Origin: Chloroflexota bacterium
GTDB taxonomy: Bacteria; Chloroflexota; Anaerolineae; UBA4142
Reading direction: 5' to 3'
DNA length: 64,000 nucleotides
Assembly: GCA_016215025.1 (NCBI GenBank)
Contig: JACRMI010000150.1
Span: forward strand, 1 to 64,000
Made by a program: the position numbers and the translations under genes. Below are positions 24,499-32,535 of this stretch, piece by piece (the first letter of the stretch is position 1; every line of letters starts with the position of its first letter). The notes beneath the pieces are model-generated. The model was not told the origin of the DNA. It made no database searches and saw only the letters and a program-made list of their open reading frames with translations.

Positions 24499-24933
24499 AT
24501 GCTCTCCAAACGCTCCCTCGAAGATTTTATCCTTGGCGAAACCGCCAGTTTCTCGCGCACATTTACCGAAAGCGAGGTAACTCAATTCGTTGGTATTAGT
24601 TGGGATGTCAATCCTTATCATACCGACGAAGAATTTTGCAGGACTCGTCGTGTTGGGCGGCGGATTGTGCCAGGGCTATTGGTTGGCAGCATGTTGACTC
24701 ACATTGGCGGATTAGCCGCAGTGTTGGCAACCCAGATCAACTTTGAGTTCGTCGCGCCGGTATTCGTCGGCGACACGGTCACGGCGACGTTTACAGTTGC
24801 TGAAGCGGATGACAAACGCGGATGGGTGCGTATTGAGATGACCGGCATTACGCAAGATAACCGCTTGGTCGTGCGCGGTGTAGCGCTGGGTTATCCGGCG
24901 CGCTATCGTGATCGGGTTCGAAATCAGACATAG
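24499..24933 (+). CDS. MaoC-like hot-dog (R)-enoyl-CoA hydratase
   Basis: A 144-residue single hot-dog protein. The hydratase motif is seen as ISWDVNPYHTDEEF, with the catalytic Asp/His pair in D..NPYH, and VPGLLVGSMLTHIGG follows, as in PhaJ/MaoC enzymes that hydrate enoyl-CoA. It lies just downstream of the liv terminator, so it may be expressed separately or by readthrough. Its nearness to an acyl-CoA synthetase supports a role in breakdown of the imported acid. Confidence 0.8.
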   Translation: MLSKRSLEDFILGETASFSRTFTESEVTQFVGISWDVNPYHTDEEFCRTRRVGRRIVPGLLVGSMLTHIGGLAAVLATQINFEFVAPVFVGDTVTATFTVAEADDKRGWVRIEMTGITQDNRLVVRGVALGYPARYRDRVRNQT

Positions 24934-25070
24934 CGTTGCAGTTGTGTAGTGGTATCGCTTGATAGTCTTGAGTCCAAGCATGCCAATTGATTCGGAATTT
25001 TTGAGACGTGAGATTTTTTTGAGAAAGGGAGTACGCTATTCCCATTTTGGTCGAAAATCTTGAAAACAAC

Positions 25071-25099
25071 TTGCTTTTTGAATTGAAAGATGATAGAAT
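25071..25099 (+). promoter_or_regulatory. Sigma70-type promoter of the radical SAM/peptide unit
   Basis: TTGCTT (25071-25076), a 17-bp spacer and TAGAAT (25094-25099). The region 24934-25324 otherwise holds no gene. The transcript would carry a leader of about 220 nt with a small hairpin (ACTTGC 25267-25272 and GCAAGT 25286-25291). A second weak promoter (TTGACC at 25138, 19-bp spacer, TGTAAT at 25163) is possible. Confidence 0.6.
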
Positions 25100-25324
25100 G
25101 CGTACGTAGTAAGCAATTACACTTGTACGTTGGCGTATTGACCGAGTAACCGTATTGTCTATTGTAATCTATCGTCCTTTCTAAACAAAGATCCCTGATG
25201 GATTTTCCCCTGGCAATACCAGAGTGCTCGGTCATTGCTTTTAAATCCTCTGCGTTTATTTAGACCACTTGCGGCTGATGCTGGCTGCAAGTCCTCTTGT
25301 TGATGGTGGACAGGATATAACAAA

Positions 25325-26518
25325 ATGTCGGTTGAAGGCGCGCAGTCAGAACCATCGAACGTGAATTTGTACAATCAAATAATCGATAGTACCCGCAAAC
25401 GTCACCGCTTGGTCAGCGTGCATTGGGAGATGACTTATCGTTGCAATGAAAAATGCACGCATTGTTACCTCGATGTTTTGCCCCCCAATGCCAAAGTTCC
25501 AGGTGAACTTGCCACAAACGAGTGTATCCGCATTCTGGATGAAATGGCGGAATTGGGCGTTCTAAATTTGACGCTTTCGGGCGGCGAAATCTTCGCCCGA
25601 CATGATTTTTTCCAGATTGCCGAGTATGCACGTATCAAAGGCTTTCTTCTCCGACTCTTTACTAATGGGATCCTAATCAAACCAGAGATGGCAGACCGCA
25701 TCGCCGCGCTTCACCCTTATGCGGTTGAACTGAGTCTGTACAGCACCCAGGCAGAGGTGCATGATCGCATCACGCAGGTGCAGCGTTCTTGGGAACTGAC
25801 GATGCGTGCTTTCCGATTGTTGCATGAGCGGGGCGTGCGTACGGTGATGAAAACGCCTCTCATGCGTGAGAACGTCCGTGAGATTTTTGCTCTTGAAAAA
25901 CTGGCAAAGGAACTGGGCGCGCAGTTCAAATTCGATCCCACGATTACTGCCAAGGACAGTGGCGCACTTGACCCGCTTGAACACCGGCTGACCTTTGCTG
26001 ATCTGGTCTGGCTTTTTGAGCAGAAAATGGATACCGCAGCTTGGATCGACCGTGAAATCAAGCCTGAAGCGCACACGTGTGGGATTGCGTCCAACTCCAT
26101 GTTGATTGATCCATCGGGTAACGTGTTTCCATGTGTCAGTGTGCGGTCAAAAGCGGGTAACGTCCGAGATCAATCGTTGCGCGAAATTTGGGAGCAATCG
26201 CCCGTGTGGGCGCGGTTGGGCGCAATAACTGTGAATGAGTTACCGGTTTGTCGGACGTGCGAATTGCGAAATCTGTGTGTGCGTTGTCATGGCACAGCTC
26301 AAACCGAGCAGGGAGATTTGTTAGCACCGTCGATGGTCAACTGTCGTGAGGCGCTCGCACGTCGCCAAGTGTTGATCGATCGACAGGCTCTGCCATTCAA
26401 TTATCCTATTCCTTCACATCTACAGGCACTTTCTAGCAAAGAGGCAGGAGGTGACATTCTGACAAATAAAGTCCAATTTGGCGAACATAACACCAGGATT
26501 ATTCAGGTGAATTGTTAA
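25325..26518 (+). CDS. Radical SAM/SPASM peptide maturase
   Basis: A 397-residue enzyme. The radical SAM motif is C-NEK-C-TH-C in WEMTYRCNEKCTHCYLDV, followed by LSGGEIF. The SPASM region has CGIASNSMLIDPSGNVFPC, then CRTCELRNLCVRCHG, the spacing seen in enzymes that form thioether or carbon crosslinks in peptides (PqqE, sactisynthase and related). There is no N-terminal PqqD-like domain. The gene is followed 24 nt later by a 54-residue Cys-containing peptide with its own good ribosome binding site, so I infer that the peptide is its substrate. The modification itself cannot be told from sequence. Confidence 0.82.
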   Translation: MSVEGAQSEPSNVNLYNQIIDSTRKRHRLVSVHWEMTYRCNEKCTHCYLDVLPPNAKVPGELATNECIRILDEMAELGVLNLTLSGGEIFARHDFFQIAEYARIKGFLLRLFTNGILIKPEMADRIAALHPYAVELSLYSTQAEVHDRITQVQRSWELTMRAFRLLHERGVRTVMKTPLMRENVREIFALEKLAKELGAQFKFDPTITAKDSGALDPLEHRLTFADLVWLFEQKMDTAAWIDREIKPEAHTCGIASNSMLIDPSGNVFPCVSVRSKAGNVRDQSLREIWEQSPVWARLGAITVNELPVCRTCELRNLCVRCHGTAQTEQGDLLAPSMVNCREALARRQVLIDRQALPFNYPIPSHLQALSSKEAGGDILTNKVQFGEHNTRIIQVNC

Positions 26519-26542
26519 TTATTACTTTTACAAGGAGATCCC

Positions 26543-26707
26543 ATGAACGACATCAAGATTGAAGAGAAGCTTACGCCGGAGCAAAAAAAGAAGACATACG
26601 AACAGCCCGCGATCATCTATCGCGCTCCATTGGAAGCAACCGCCGGAGCTTGCAGCACCAATCCACCCGGCAAGGCGACAGCAGGTTGTTCTGTCACCAG
26701 CAGTTGA
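26543..26707 (+). CDS. Putative RiPP precursor peptide (54 residues)
   Basis: A short open frame with AAGGAG before ATG 26543. The N-terminal 36 residues are charged and leader-like, and contain KTYEQPAIIYRAPLEAT. This has the Y-x-x-P spacing and downstream hydrophobic residues known from leader motifs bound by RiPP recognition elements. The C-terminal 18 residues are small and polar and contain Cys37 and Cys49, with Gly, Ala, Thr and Ser between them, a plausible core for thioether bridges. It sits directly after the radical SAM/SPASM gene. I do not recognise a named RiPP class. No protease or exporter is adjacent. Confidence 0.75.
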   Translation: MNDIKIEEKLTPEQKKKTYEQPAIIYRAPLEATAGACSTNPPGKATAGCSVTSS

Positions 26708-26797
26708 TATTTGCATTACCTCTTGTTCGGACTAGCTCGCTAACCAAATGAGACGCCTGTCTCGCATATTTTTGTTTCCACTACGGGGGAGTCTGCA

Positions 26798-28303
26798 ATG
26801 AAAAAACTGAATATTCAGCGGCTTTTGGTATTATGCACGATAATTAGTTTGGGTCTAGCGGCCCTGCTGTTATCGTTGCCATCGGCGCAACCGGTCAGCG
26901 CAAGCGGGAGTGTCAGCGCGGCCCAGATGAATCGAAACGGAACTAACCCCGCCAAGCCAATGACTTCACGGCTCATTGACCACTTTAATGATACGCAAGC
27001 GGTTGACCAGAATGGGGCAGGCACGACTTTTAGCGCGGTAGGTCCCGCCTTGGGAATGTTGGGTGGCAGCCGGTATGTTACGGTGACCGCGATAACCGGT
27101 AGTTCGGGGCAACATTTGACGGCGGATTTTAACAATCCAGTCGATTTGGGGAATTTTAGTTCCGATGCATCGGTGACGGGTTTCATCACGGTGACTTATG
27201 ATGGCACCAGCGGACCCAATTTGAGTCCTTCGGGTTTGGGTGGAGTGGACCTGACCAATGGCAACACGAATTTTGGTTACATGCTTTCTATGCTCTCCAG
27301 TAACAATGAATTTAGCCTCACGATGAACGTTTGGTCAAGTGCTACTTCTTGCTCGTCTTATTCCATTACTGGTCCAGGCGGCATTAGCGCATACATTCCC
27401 ACGACGAACTCTCCTGCCATTGGGCTGTATTTACCCTTTAATGCCTTCACGCTAAAACCCGGTTGTTCGACCACGGCAACTATGTCGAACGTGGGGGCAA
27501 TTCAATTTGTCTTAACCTATTACATGGGCAATGTGACCGACATCATAGTCCATGAATTGTCGGCAGTGTCTGTTGATCTTGGTGATGTCACCGATTCGTT
27601 TAACACAACGATGGCGGGCAATTTCGCCCCAGGTCCAGGGCATGTCATTACGGATAGGGTTAACGGTCCGCACCTTGGCGCTGTGGTTGATACTGAACCC
27701 GATGGGCAGCCCAATACTGCGGCGACCGGCGATGACATTAACAATATTGCTACATTCCCTGAATCGGTTGCCTATCCATCTGGCGACGAAGATGGTATTC
27801 ATCGTGCCGGCTCCGATCCATGGACCGTTGGCGCTACCGGTGGTGCAGTCACGGTTACCGTCAGCGGCGGACCAGCTTGTCTGTCTGCATGGATCGACTG
27901 GGGATTGAATGGATCATTTACCAATTCTGGAGATGAACGGATCATCAACAATCTTCAGGTTAATACCGGTGATACGCTGGTAACGTTTAATGTTCCGGCG
28001 GGTTTCAACTCCACGAATTTCTATAACGCGCGCTTCCGCCTGTATCCGATGGATCTTGCGACAGGCGGTGGCTATGATTGTCACTCTATCAAGTATCCCT
28101 ATAGCAATACGACACCTGCAGGATTTAACCCCATTATTGGCGGCGAGGTTGAGGACTATCGATACAGTTGGCAACCCGCCGCCGTCCAACTCTCCAACAT
28201 GACGGCGCAATCGAGCGACATGCCAGTGCTTCCTGTCGCCGCCGGTACGCTTGCACTTGTCGGCGTGATCGGTGCGGTCGTTGTCGTACGACGACGCAAG
28301 TAG
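26798..28303 (+). CDS. Secreted GEVED-domain surface protein
   Basis: A 501-residue exported protein with a signal peptide (RLLVLCTIISLGLAALLLSLPSAQPVSA), a large beta-rich middle, and a C-terminal GEVED-type region (DWGLNGSFTNSGDERI, GGEVEDYRYSW). It ends in a hydrophobic segment plus RRRK, so it is probably anchored in the membrane. The ...GDVTDSF and VDTEPDGQPNTAATGDD stretch is common in bacterial surface adhesin-like proteins. GGGGGAG precedes ATG 26798. It follows the peptide gene by 90 nt and may share its transcript, though a functional tie is not evident. Confidence 0.8.
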   Translation: MKKLNIQRLLVLCTIISLGLAALLLSLPSAQPVSASGSVSAAQMNRNGTNPAKPMTSRLIDHFNDTQAVDQNGAGTTFSAVGPALGMLGGSRYVTVTAITGSSGQHLTADFNNPVDLGNFSSDASVTGFITVTYDGTSGPNLSPSGLGGVDLTNGNTNFGYMLSMLSSNNEFSLTMNVWSSATSCSSYSITGPGGISAYIPTTNSPAIGLYLPFNAFTLKPGCSTTATMSNVGAIQFVLTYYMGNVTDIIVHELSAVSVDLGDVTDSFNTTMAGNFAPGPGHVITDRVNGPHLGAVVDTEPDGQPNTAATGDDINNIATFPESVAYPSGDEDGIHRAGSDPWTVGATGGAVTVTVSGGPACLSAWIDWGLNGSFTNSGDERIINNLQVNTGDTLVTFNVPAGFNSTNFYNARFRLYPMDLATGGGYDCHSIKYPYSNTTPAGFNPIIGGEVEDYRYSWQPAAVQLSNMTAQSSDMPVLPVAAGTLALVGVIGAVVVVRRRK

Positions 28304-28342
28304 TTCGCGTGTTGATGTCGGCGTAAGTTAAAATTGCACACG

Positions 28343-28376
28343 GACGAGCAAACGGGAGTGAGTCCGTTTGCTCGTC
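28343..28376 (+). terminator. 13-bp hairpin terminator
   Basis: GACGAGCAAACGG (28343-28355) and CCGTTTGCTCGTC (28364-28376) form a perfect stem with an 8-nt loop, followed by TCTTGTT. It ends the GEVED gene. Its right arm overlaps the -35 of the next promoter. Confidence 0.75.
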
Positions 28377-28396
28377 TCTTGTTGATAAGGTATAAT
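28368..28396 (+). promoter_or_regulatory. Sigma70-type promoter with leaderless start
   Basis: TTGCTC (28368-28373), a 17-bp spacer and TATAAT (28391-28396). The ATG of the next gene is at 28405, eight bases after the -10, so the mRNA would be leaderless or nearly so. Confidence 0.6.
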
Positions 28397-28404
28397 CGCA
28401 TCCG

Positions 28405-28812
28405 ATGAAACGTCTCGCGCTGATCGTGTTGTTCGCTTTGTTAACCGCTTGTGGCTCCAACGCCTCTCCCATCGTCATCGAGTGGACCACGGCGACGGAA
28501 ATCAATACGGCTGGCTTTAACCTCTACCGAGGCGACAGCGCCAACGGACCATTTACCCAGATCAATTCTCAACTTATTCCCGCATCGCCAGACCCTGTAG
28601 CTGGCGGCAAATACAAATACGAAGATGCATCGGTTGCAGCGGGAAAAACGTATTACTATCAACTTGAAGACATTGAGTACAGCGGCACGCGCACCAAACA
28701 TCCCCCGGTGGCAGTGTCGGCTGGCACATCCTTTGGAATGTTCGAGGCGCTTCTTGCCTCGGTCGGAATCATAGCGGTTGGCTTTGTGGTTTGGATTGCG
28801 CGCAAGAGATAA
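28405..28812 (+). CDS. Small FN3-like lipoprotein with C-terminal membrane segment
   Basis: A 135-residue lipoprotein with lipobox LTAC (Cys16). It has a single FN3-like domain, IEWTTATEINTAGFNLYRGDSANGPFTQIN ... KTYYYQLEDIEYSGT, and then a hydrophobic segment with a basic end (VWIARKR). The FNLYR...YYYQL pattern recurs in the protein at 32536, suggesting a shared surface module. The ATG lies directly after a TATAAT box with no ribosome binding site. Confidence 0.7.
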   Translation: MKRLALIVLFALLTACGSNASPIVIEWTTATEINTAGFNLYRGDSANGPFTQINSQLIPASPDPVAGGKYKYEDASVAAGKTYYYQLEDIEYSGTRTKHPPVAVSAGTSFGMFEALLASVGIIAVGFVVWIARKR

Positions 28813-28818
28813 CGGCAC

Positions 28819-28964
28819 AACAACGAATTGAGAAAATAACGGTGACTGCTCAGCCTGTCATTTCGAGGAGGCGGTTTGTGCCGACGAGAAATCTCCTGAT
28901 CGCAGACAGAGATTTCTCGCTCCGCTCGAAATGACAAGGGCTGAGTAGACACCACTTCGTTGTT
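28819..28964. repeat. AACAACGAA inverted repeat enclosing TGTCATT element copy C
   Basis: The outer arms AACAACGAA (28819-28827) and TTCGTTGTT (28956-28964) enclose a TGTCATT element. Its arms are TGTCATTTCGAG (28856-28867) and CTCGAAATGACA (28925-28936), and its inner arms are CGAGAAATCTC (28885-28895) and GAGATTTCTCG (28909-28919). The left flank repeats the sequence at 14559. Confidence 0.7.
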
Positions 28965-28985
28965 GTCTCCCTTGAGGAATTGCAA

Positions 28986-31900
28986 ATGTCATTTCGTTCG
29001 GACGCATCGAAAAAACTCTTTGCACTGATGCTCACCTTGCTGATGGTTGGCATGGTGTTGCTGGTGTGGGCTCCTTCTTCGGAAGCACAATCGGCTCAAG
29101 GCGGGCTGCAACTTGTCCAATCGGATACAAACCGGATCATTTTGGAATTGACGGCTGAGTCTTTTTCGTCCCAGCTACGCACGATCAATGGGACGCGCTA
29201 CGCCATGCCGTCTATTTCTGGATTGGAAGTGACAAACGAAAACGGCAAGCCGCAATTGCCGATGAAGAGCACCCTCGTTGCGATTCCGCCCGGTGCGCAG
29301 GCATCACTCAAAGTCTTGGTTGACGATTCGCAAAATTCAACACTGTCCGCAGCGCCGATTCCCGTGCCAACTTTCCTAGGTCCAAGTGATCCCACGCAAA
29401 CATTGACCCAATCGTCTGCTCAAGTCATCAAACCAGACGCGGTGACCTATGCGGCGAATCAACTTTATCCACATGATGTCGCTCGCATCAACTCCGATAG
29501 CTCCTGGCGAAGCCAGCGCGTCCTATCGATTGTATTTTATCCGCTTCAGGTGAATCCGGTCACGCGCCAAGTCGTTTTGCACCAACGATTACGTATCGAA
29601 ATCACACTGACTTATCCACGCGGTGCTACGGCGCAATCGATGGGTGGCTCGGTCAACGAAGGCGCATTCGAGCAAGTATTCCGTCAATCGATTCTGAATT
29701 ACTCGTCAAGTAGGAATTGGCGCATGGTTACACCATCGGCAAGTTCGCGTTTGCCATCTGGGCCGCCGACCGGAGTGGGACCACTCTATCGCGTGTCGCT
29801 CGATCACGATGGCATGTATCAGATCACGTGCGCGCAGATGGCGACGGCGGGAATCACGATGCCAGTGAACTTGAATTACGTGCGAATGTTCAAGCAAGGC
29901 ACAGAACTTGCCATTTACACAAACGGAACCTGTCCTAATTCTAGTGGTACAGGTTACATCGAGTTCTTTGGGGAAGCTGTCGATACCAAGTACACGACAA
30001 TCAATGTCTATTGGCTGACGCCGGGCAACGGCTCAATGCTTGGCAAGCGCATGGTCGCGGTGGATGCCAGCATCAAAGGCGGTGAAACGCTCGCTACCGT
30101 TTTCACCGATACCATCCGCGTCGAGCAAAATCGCCTATATCGACCGGGTGTTCCAATCGGTATTGAGGATGCCGATCATTGGTATGGGGATTATTTGGGC
30201 AGTGCTTATGGCGCAAAGAGTTTTCCATTCCAGCTTGATCGGCTGGCGTCTGTGGGCGCAACCGCAATTGTGAAGAGTCGTAGCACCAGTTTTAACGGTA
30301 GTGCATTCACATTCGATACGTCGATCAATGGCACACCCGCAGCGACAACAGTCTGCCCAATGTCGCTGCCGTGTGAGGTAGTTGTTCCATTCACCCGGAC
30401 ACTTTTGGCAAGTGGTGCAAATACTCTGACCGTGAACGCCAGTCAAATCATCTTTTTCAACAATTTCGATCTGGAGTATCCTGCGACCTTTACTGCCGTC
30501 ACAGACACCTTGCGCTTTCAAATCGGGGTAGGAACGTGGCGCTATTCGATTTCCAATTTTTCTAACACGAATCTCGAAGCGTTTGATGTGACCGATCCTT
30601 CCAGCGTGACGCGATTTACTAATCTTACGACGACTCCAACGCTTCAGTTTGCGCCAGGGACGATTTCAAGCACGCATCAATATTTCACATTGGCATCGTC
30701 GCAGCGCCAGACGCCGCTTTCGATCACGTCCTACACGTCTGCGAATCTGAGTTCTCCGTCGAATGGGGCGGATTACATCGCGATTGCTTACAACGAATTC
30801 ATGACTGAAACCAAGCGGCTCACCGATTTTCGGGCAACGCAAGGTATGCGCGTCAAGTTGGTCGATGTGCAAAACGTATACGACGAATACAACGACGGTG
30901 TGTTTGATCCGATTGCGATTCGGAATTTTCTGAGCGATACTGTCCACTGGTCAGGTGCGCGGCCGCAGTTTGTTCTTTTAGTGGGTGATGGACACTGGGA
31001 CCCACATGGTTATTGTATCAACGTATCGAATTGTCCCGGTTCACTTGCCACACCTCCCAATTCAAATTTCATTCCGGCGTTCTTGCGCATGGTCGATCCC
31101 TTCATGGGTGAAACCGCCACCGACAATCAATTTGTTGCTTTCGGCAGTAATCATTTGCCATCACTATCCATCGGTCGATTGCCCGCCAATAGCGTTGCTG
31201 ATGTGACTGCGATGGTGAACAAGATTTTGCAAAACGATCAGAATCCACCGGCGGGCACATGGCGCAGCACCATATCGTTTGTATCGGGCGATTCGTATTG
31301 GCACGATGGGACCTGGGACAATGGCGGCGACGGAAATCTAAATGGATTCTGGGGATATTCCGATGCGATCATTTCCCAAAATCCGCAATTTGTATCCGAC
31401 CGAATTTACTATAATGGATGCGATCCGAATTTTCATTCGCAATGCGCGCTTCCATACTCGACCTATTCGACAACCGCAGGTGTTCAAGCGGCGACGGTGG
31501 CTGCGATCAATGCTGGACGTATCATAGTCAATTATATTGGGCATGGTACGCAAGTGGGTTGGACATCCAACGATGTTGGCTACAATTGGCCGTGGTTTTT
31601 CGGCGGCGATCCATCGACCCAGGATGATGTCTCAGGGTTGACGAATGGCGTGCGCGCCCCTCTGATGCTTGAGATGACGTGCTTTACGGGACAGTTTCAA
31701 ATTCCATACTTGTCAAGCTTGGCAGAGGTGAATGTCCGTCGTTCCGGCAATGGTGCGCTCGCAAGTTGGGCAGCTAGTGGATTGGGACTTGCCATCGGGC
31801 ACGATCGCTTAAATGTTGGTTTCTTTGATGCGGTTACAAAGAATGGCGTGCGCCAAATTGGGCTGGCAACCGATGCAGGCAAAGCCTTGGCAACTTCGTA

Positions 31901-31994
31901 CGTCGATTTGTTGGATACATTTATTTTGTTCGGCGATCCCGCGTCGCGTTTACAAATCCAAATGCCCATTTACTTGCCATTGATCCTGCGCTAA
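28986..31994 (+). CDS. Gingipain-like C25 cysteine peptidase
   Basis: A 1002-residue secreted protein. A signal peptide (LFALMLTLLMVGMVLLVWAPSSEAQS) is followed by a gingipain-type propeptide/beta region to about residue 580. The peptidase C25 catalytic part then shows FVLLVGDGHWDP, catalytic His853 in NYIGHGTQVGW and Cys899 in EMTCFTGQF. No type IX secretion tail is present; the end (LQIQMPIYLPLILR) is short. GAGGA precedes ATG 28986. It heads a surface unit with a signal peptidase-like gene, an FN3-like protein and a second C25 peptidase, so it may process surface proteins. Confidence 0.82.
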   Translation: MSFRSDASKKLFALMLTLLMVGMVLLVWAPSSEAQSAQGGLQLVQSDTNRIILELTAESFSSQLRTINGTRYAMPSISGLEVTNENGKPQLPMKSTLVAIPPGAQASLKVLVDDSQNSTLSAAPIPVPTFLGPSDPTQTLTQSSAQVIKPDAVTYAANQLYPHDVARINSDSSWRSQRVLSIVFYPLQVNPVTRQVVLHQRLRIEITLTYPRGATAQSMGGSVNEGAFEQVFRQSILNYSSSRNWRMVTPSASSRLPSGPPTGVGPLYRVSLDHDGMYQITCAQMATAGITMPVNLNYVRMFKQGTELAIYTNGTCPNSSGTGYIEFFGEAVDTKYTTINVYWLTPGNGSMLGKRMVAVDASIKGGETLATVFTDTIRVEQNRLYRPGVPIGIEDADHWYGDYLGSAYGAKSFPFQLDRLASVGATAIVKSRSTSFNGSAFTFDTSINGTPAATTVCPMSLPCEVVVPFTRTLLASGANTLTVNASQIIFFNNFDLEYPATFTAVTDTLRFQIGVGTWRYSISNFSNTNLEAFDVTDPSSVTRFTNLTTTPTLQFAPGTISSTHQYFTLASSQRQTPLSITSYTSANLSSPSNGADYIAIAYNEFMTETKRLTDFRATQGMRVKLVDVQNVYDEYNDGVFDPIAIRNFLSDTVHWSGARPQFVLLVGDGHWDPHGYCINVSNCPGSLATPPNSNFIPAFLRMVDPFMGETATDNQFVAFGSNHLPSLSIGRLPANSVADVTAMVNKILQNDQNPPAGTWRSTISFVSGDSYWHDGTWDNGGDGNLNGFWGYSDAIISQNPQFVSDRIYYNGCDPNFHSQCALPYSTYSTTAGVQAATVAAINAGRIIVNYIGHGTQVGWTSNDVGYNWPWFFGGDPSTQDDVSGLTNGVRAPLMLEMTCFTGQFQIPYLSSLAEVNVRRSGNGALASWAASGLGLAIGHDRLNVGFFDAVTKNGVRQIGLATDAGKALATSYVDLLDTFILFGDPASRLQIQMPIYLPLILR

Positions 31995-31998
31995 ACTG

Positions 31999-32532
31999 AT
32001 GGTGAATTCAGCGGCACGTGAGCTGGTTGAGCAAACGCTTTCAGCAGGCAAACCGGTTTCCTTTACTGTGCCGACCGGAAGCATGTTGCCGTTCCTTGCC
32101 CCAGGCGATCAAGTAATTGTCCAGGCGGTGAATGCATCGGAACTAAAAGTCGGGGACCTAATCGTTTGGAAAGCTCAGACAACCGGTGAGTTTCAATCGC
32201 CTTGGATTGTTCATCGATTGATTGAACGGCGTCGGGTCGATGGCGAATCGATTCTGATTACTCAGGGCGATAACGCGCCGTTCGCCGACAAACCGGTGAC
32301 AGAAATGCAATTGTGTGGTGTGGTTGCCAGCGTCCAACGGCGCAATTCAAAGCAAGTCGTCCAAATGTTGTCAGGACGCGCCCGTTGGTTTGGAGTGATT
32401 CTTGCGATGATGTCCCGTGCGCGTGCATTTGTTCAATGCAACATGAATGAGTTGGCTCAGAGAATCGTCGTCAAGGGACTGTGTGTGGCTCAATTCTGTT
32501 TCGGCAAAATAGCACGAGAAATGGCAGGCTAG
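31999..32532 (+). CDS. S26-type signal peptidase-like protein
   Basis: A 177-residue protein with the S26 motif GSMLPFLAPGDQVIV (nucleophile Ser) and VGDLIVWKA. It also has WIVHRLIE...ILITQGDNAPFADK, in which the general base position appears to be His (VHR) as in the SipW/ER-type branch rather than Lys. The usual N-terminal membrane segment is missing. A C-terminal hydrophobic stretch (WFGVILAMM) may anchor it instead. It starts 4 nt after the C25 peptidase stop. It may mature the surface proteins encoded around it. Confidence 0.7.
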   Translation: MVNSAARELVEQTLSAGKPVSFTVPTGSMLPFLAPGDQVIVQAVNASELKVGDLIVWKAQTTGEFQSPWIVHRLIERRRVDGESILITQGDNAPFADKPVTEMQLCGVVASVQRRNSKQVVQMLSGRARWFGVILAMMSRARAFVQCNMNELAQRIVVKGLCVAQFCFGKIAREMAG

Positions 32533-32535
32533 ATA

